From: Medicago truncatula
Taxonomy: Eukaryota; Streptophyta; Magnoliopsida; Fabales; Fabaceae
Assembly: GCF_003473485.1 (NCBI RefSeq)
Contig: NC_053048.1
Coordinates: forward strand, 34,716,755 to 34,780,754
Length of the DNA stretch: 64,000 nucleotides
Direction of reading: 5' to 3'
A model generated the notes under the pieces. The model saw only the letters and a program-made list of their open reading frames with translations. It was not told where the DNA came from and ran no database searches. This document shows positions 59,315 to 64,000 of this stretch, piece by piece (within the stretch, counting starts at the first letter, position 1; the number at the start of each line of letters is the position of its first letter). Position numbers and translations under genes: made by a program.

Positions 59315-61138
59315 TGAAATGATTTTTGCATGTTTAGACACACGATTAGTTAGTTTTTAAATTTTTATGTACAACATGCTATTAATGAAATGTTATAAAC
59401 ATTTTGAAGTAAAAAAAAAAGTTCTTGTTTTTTCTTAAAGTAGCTTTCACGTTTTTCATCTTTATTATAAGCAAAATAACTCATTCTTCTCGTATTAACT
59501 GTCATTTGAGGTAATGTACGAATCTTTGAAAAAATGTTTATTTTGGTTAATTTACAATATTTTTTTAATGGTAAATATTAGTAGTTAATTGTTAGAATAA
59601 TTTTTCTTCTCATTCCAACCATTTAGTTGTCTAACATCTTGAAAACTCATCTAAGCTAAATGCAACTATCCAACAAAGTACTTTCTCGGTCTTTATTTAT
59701 TTATTGGTACAATCCTTGGTCTTTATTATAAGATTCATTTACAAAATTTAAGGATATTAACAAAATTAGTTGTAGCATCAAATTTATCAAAATTGTGAAT
59801 TATTTTTTAAGAATTAATTTTACATTTAATGATATCATAAGTAACAGAACATTATATCTCTAAATAGAAAATTAAATAGAGGTAATTTTGTAAATAAATT
59901 ATTAATGCATGTAAAGTTTGAAAAGATGTTAGAACAATGAAATCTCAAACTGAATCTTCTTAAGTTCTTATTTTAATCTTATTATAATAAGAGATAACAA
60001 GAGAGTACTCAAGAGTAACTTATGTTGGCAAAATGCATTTAGAAAGGGTGTCAAAGGAAACCACAACTCCACATGGCTTGTCCCTGTCGTGTCATATTGT
60101 TTGGTTACCATCTAAATCAAAGAGACATGAAAATGATTTCACGGGGTTTCTTGGATCTTGGTATTTAACACATGCAAATTGTATGCTCCAATATGGCTTA
60201 TTTTAATGGACACAAGCAACACTTATAAATCATTTTCATACCCTTTATCCAAGTTTATTTTCCTTCATTTTCCAAATTTTTTAATAGAAATGTATAGTAC
60301 TATGTCCTTTTCAAAATACTAGCATGTGCTCCATTATGATCACTGTTCAATGTTCATCTTTTATTAAAAATAATACCTACCATGAATTAAAATTATAAAC
60401 AACATTGAATAATATTAAAACATGCAGTTGAGAAACATTGAATCATATTAAAGTTGCAATACCACATTTGCTCCTATATGCCAAACCTATTTCTTTTTCT
60501 TTCTAATATGTAATAGTATACACTTTTTTTAGAGGAAATAATATACACATTAAAACATGTAGATTTAGGAAAATATGATGCTATACTAATGAGAAAGAAA
60601 AGAAAAAAAAAGATTTCATATGCATCGTCGGCATAAAAATTTCGTACACAGTTAATTTATCATAATCGTTAAATAGTTAAAAACATTATACTTCAATAAT
60701 AACTACTTGTAAAGTCGTACATATGAATGGTCATGATTTGTCGACGGTGCAAAACTTTTTACACAAAGTGTATCAAAATTAAGCTCGTAAAATTTAAAGA
60801 TTGAAGCTTGTGACATCAAATTAAGCTTCAACAAATTTAGATTGTAGCAGATATTCATTACATCCAAATTAGCCTACTCATAATACTTGCACATTACAGC
60901 ATCTACCTACCTTACTAGAGGACTTAATCATGAACTCTACTAGACAAATAAAAATTAAGAAACATAGCTGCAACATACAACATTTAGTCAACTACTTCAT
61001 CCTAAGGTAATTAGACAATAGATAGCAGGTTTGAAACAATCTACATGACAACACTGGAAACATTAAATAAATAGCTCATCAGTCATGAATGTAGTCAGCA
61101 ACACCGGAGGATTCGCGATTGCGGGTTGATTATCGTCT
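59315..61138. other. Spacer between the cornichon and AHL genes
   Basis: AT-rich. Sequence from about 60840 to 61138 is the likely 3' UTR of the AHL gene on the minus strand. No other feature was recognised. Confidence 0.45.
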
Positions 61139-63661
61139 TTAATTATCTGGCAAAGATATGTTAATATCAGTTGCAGACTTCATTGAGTCCGGCATGGTGT
61201 GCATGTTAACCCAGTTTTCTCGGCGAAAGGCCGAGGGAGAAGTAAGATTTGTGTTTAATGTTCCCGGATTTTGAAGTAGATGTCCACTCATTACATCAAT
61301 CCTTTCACCATTGGTTGACGGAGGTGCTGAATACACTGCAATAGGTTCGGTAATGGTAGGTGATGCATAGTCAGATTTTGGCTTCTTTATTTTCTGGTCT
61401 TGTTGGTTACTTGGCAGAAAACTTCCAACAACCACCTGATAAAATACAGAATATAATGCATTTGTTAGGATAAATAGTTTAATTGAATGCTTATCATATA
61501 ACTGTTTCGTATAAGCTATAAGTTGTTTTCATAAGCAATCCTGGAGACCTAACGGATAATTGAAAACAACTTATGGACATGTCATTAGTTGTTTCCGTAA
61601 ATTCTCTCAAACAGGCTCACAAGTTCTTATGCCAGTAGTAGTAAGTTTCAAATAAGTCGATCCAAACAGGCCCCAAATGGATAAATGCGATGTCAAACTT
61701 GTTTAACCTTTAAATAAATTGCACATTATACTACACATTGAAGATTACCATGAGTACAATCTTAACAACCAAATCATCCCCCGTTGAAACCCTACCGACA
61801 AAAATAAGTGTACATGATTATCTTTAGTACCATAATAAGGATAGGGTGAGAAATATTTACCTGCACAGGAGTGGCAGCTACAAGAAGACCGGCAACTCCA
61901 CCGCCTACGACACGACCATCAGGGCTTGACAAAGAAACACTCATTCCACCAGACCGGCTTCTTGTTCCTTGGTTGTCGGTAGGCATGAATGATCCGGACA
62001 GTGAAAGTATCTCGAAACGACCCTAGGGGATAAAATGAAACATGATATTTTGTATCAATCAAAAGAAAATTCATACCAATAATCAATGGAACTGAAAAAC
62101 TATGGTTTCCACATGAATGTTGAACTTATACTGAGGTTATACTACAAAGTTACTGTAATTTCTACATGTATGTTGCTCTAAGTTTGTACTTTCAACCGAC
62201 ATTAAAGATGTAAATATAAAAAACTGAAGTTTGAAACTTAAAAGAATGAGCATCACCTCATAGGTCAAAGTTCCGCCAGAAGAATCAGGCTGACGAAGCG
62301 TAACATTTGAAATCACGCCACTAGCAGACAGGATGCATATAGCTCGTGGTCCTTGTTGCGAAAAGGATATAACCTTCATTGTAATGTCCTGAAACAATAA
62401 AAGAGTGAAGTAAATAATATGACATACTTGTTTCTTCCCAATGAAGAATTAACATTAGATGCATATTTTTAATTTAAAGAATATGTTATCTCTCAAGCGT
62501 ACCTCACCAGCATTGACAGTAATGATATGCGGCATAAAATTGGTGCCGACCGAGTCACCTTCAGAAGTAACAACAATAGTTATTAAGAGAACTGAGTTGA
62601 TGTTTAAATTAAGCAATAATGTCCATAAAAAGCAAAGTTGGTAGACAATTTAAACACATAAGTTGTATCTTATGTTTGGTTTAGTTTTTTACTCTGGATA
62701 AAATTGCCATGTAACACAGAAAATAATACATACATAGAATACACCTTAAATGTTTGTTCAACACTCTCTTGTTGACACAGATCAACTTTCAAAGAAGGGA
62801 AACATCGTCAAATTGAATTGTTTCACTTCACTTTAATACAACAGGATGACTTCTTAAGGTATAAATAAACAAAAATGAGAGCATTTTTCTGCAATTAAAT
62901 GAAGTGAAAAAGCAAGAAAAATAATTTCGCCAACATGCTATGGTTGGTAACAACAAAGACAAAAACAAAACCATTAAACCATGTCAGTGGCACATAATTT
63001 TGACAGCAACATCCCTCGCAGATAGCTCAGTTGGTGAGCTAAGGGACACTGAAAGCGTTTTAAGAAGGATGACCAACGTTCATGATTAGTAACACTAAAG
63101 GGTGGTACTTTAAAGCTCTCGCATATGCAGGATTCGGGAAGGGGTCCCACCATTTGGTGTATTGCATGCAACCTTACCCTGTTTTTTTACACGAGACTGT
63201 TTCTAGGACTTGAACCCGTGACCTTACAGTCACATGACAACAACTTCACGAGTTGCGCCAGGGTTACCCCTCAGTAACACTAAAACTATCAAATCAAAAA
63301 TACCTAGAGGATCAGCTCCGGCTTTTTTTGACTGCTTGAACTCCATTCCCTTCGGTTTCCCCTGCTTCCCGGATGAAAATTCATTAGAAAAAGGAGCTGA
63401 AGACGAGATTGGCAACGGTGACAATGCCACAGCAGTAACCGACCCGTCTGGCCCATATTTCCTTGGTCTACCTCTTTTCTTCTTAAGTGTTCCTCCATCC
63501 ATTCCCAGACTCACAGGCGAAACAGTAAGAGCCACATTTCCTGATTCAGGAGCAGTTACATGTTGAGTTGGAGCTTCACTCCTTGGTGCCATATGATAAG
63601 TTGATGGAGCTTCTGCTCCTATCACTGTTACTCCAGTGTTGTTTCCTTCTCTCCCCTCCAT
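61139..63661 (-). CDS. AT-hook motif nuclear-localised protein, AHL1-like
   Basis: Five exons on the minus strand, 63661-63304, 62558-62503, 62388-62257, 62022-61861 and 61435-61139, join in frame to 334 residues. AHL proteins bind AT-rich and matrix-attachment DNA and regulate growth and hormone genes. Residues about 60-75 hold the AT hook, KKKRGRPRKYGPDGS, with its conserved extension. The PPC/DUF296 domain follows: PHIITVNAGEDITMKVISFS, QQGPRAICILSASGVISNVT, LRQPDSSGGTLTYEGRFEIL, SLSGSFMP, SVSLSSPDGRVVGGGVAGLL and AATPVQVVVGSF. The N-terminus (GVTVIGAEAPSTYHMAPRSE) also resembles AHL1. The intron-rich structure fits the intron-containing AHL clade; the other clade lacks introns. I see no second R-G-R-P hook between the first hook and the PPC domain, only the basic FKQSKKAG. 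Confidence 0.95.
61485..61680. mobile_element. MITE in AHL intron 4
   Basis: ATAAGCTATAAGTTGTTTTC, AACTTATGGACATGTCATTA and AAATAAGTCGATCCAAACAG are blocks of a very common legume MITE. The ends are worn. Confidence 0.55.
63100..63272 (-). mobile_element. Au-like SINE in AHL intron 1
   Basis: Read on the minus strand it begins GGGGTAACCCTGGCGCAACT, with a box B-like GGTCACGGGTTCAAGTCC, then CAGGGTAAGGTTGCATGC and GGGACCCCTTCCCGAATCCT. These are the hallmarks of the Au SINE. A perfect 12-bp duplication, AGTAACACTAAA, sits at 63088-63099 and 63273-63284. Confidence 0.92.
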
Positions 63662-63749
63662 GCAAATATCAAACTATTCCCTCTTAATACAGTCAAACCA
63701 AAATCTGCATGATGCCAAAAACCAATTTAAAATGTACTTAGAAAGCAAA

Positions 63750-63845
63750 TGATACTTTTACGAATAGAAATCGAACTCAGTAATCTGGGATTTACAACAC
63801 TCGCATACTACGCACGAACCACTTGCGCTAAACTCACGAGGTAAA
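63750..63845 (-). mobile_element. tRNA-like SINE scrap
   Basis: The minus strand has GAGTTTAGCGCAAGTGGTTC (box A-like) and TTACTGAGTTCGATTTC (box B-like), with no complete cloverleaf. It lies just upstream of the AHL start codon, in the probable leader or promoter. Confidence 0.45.
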
Positions 63846-64000
63846 GCAAATGTCTTAATATATAAAACAAGTCTCATTATTGCATATAAAAATTGAGCAC
63901 CTTGAACAAGCCCATAAATGTAATAAACCTTCTTGAACATGCTAAAAAGTAGAGAAGAGTAAGTGAAAAACACATCAAAGGGTTTTTGTTTAGCTGAATT
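63846..64000. other. Window end, upstream of AHL
   Basis: AT-rich; no TATA box or exon could be assigned. Confidence 0.4.

Noticed and set aside
63012-63056. TAGCTCAGTTGGTGAGCTAA resembling a tRNA D arm
   Set aside because: No matching T arm or anticodon stem follows. It is a scrap of a tRNA-derived repeat, not a tRNA gene.

Overview
The window is nuclear DNA from a flowering plant, almost certainly a papilionoid legume and most likely Medicago or a close relative. It is AT-rich, its genes are split by many GT-AG introns, it carries cytosolic-type tRNA genes, and it is packed with MITEs, LINE 3' ends and an Au-like SINE of kinds I associate with Medicago. The species call is inference. No bacterial or viral system is present.

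Layout. 1-480: a decayed LINE RNase H fragment. 1275-9663 (+): a ten-exon gene for a membrane-anchored WD40 protein (TBL2-like), with an RTE-type LINE in intron 1 and a large foldback in intron 4. 10622-10694 (-): tRNA-Lys(CTT). 11639-16805 (-): a four-exon sterol 4-alpha-methyl oxidase (SMO1 type), with a duplicated, transposon-split copy of exon 3 in intron 2 and a Harbinger-like element in intron 1. 17-31 kb: no intact protein gene found; it holds MITEs, tRNA-Asp(GTC), an apparently 5'-inverted LINE, microsatellites, degenerate repeats and two orphan leader-like segments. 31042-43067: two 1,944-bp inverted arms, near-identical by eye, enclosing the whole DIM1/TXNL4B-like spliceosomal gene (33316-39132, +). 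Each arm carries the same frameshifted LBD fragment and the same promoter-like segment, and intron 3 of the gene carries a second, hAT-derived hairpin. 43-47 kb: repeats, including three nested MITEs that can be unpicked base by base. 47449-49581 (+): a six-exon, probably plastid-targeted DUF1499 protein. 50606-53689: a composite Mutator-like relic with nested insertions. 54977-57547 (+): a four-exon cornichon homologue. 61139-63661 (-): a five-exon AT-hook nuclear-localised protein of the AHL1 kind, with a SINE in intron 1.

The six protein genes are unrelated housekeeping or regulatory genes (ER WD40 protein, sterol synthesis, splicing, plastid protein, ER export receptor, chromatin protein). 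They form no pathway cluster and no operon logic applies. All six reading frames close exactly across the exon joins given below, so they are probably functional.

The most unusual structure is the spliceosomal gene lying between two convergent copies of its own upstream region. This predicts antisense transcription of that gene and makes the interval prone to inversion.
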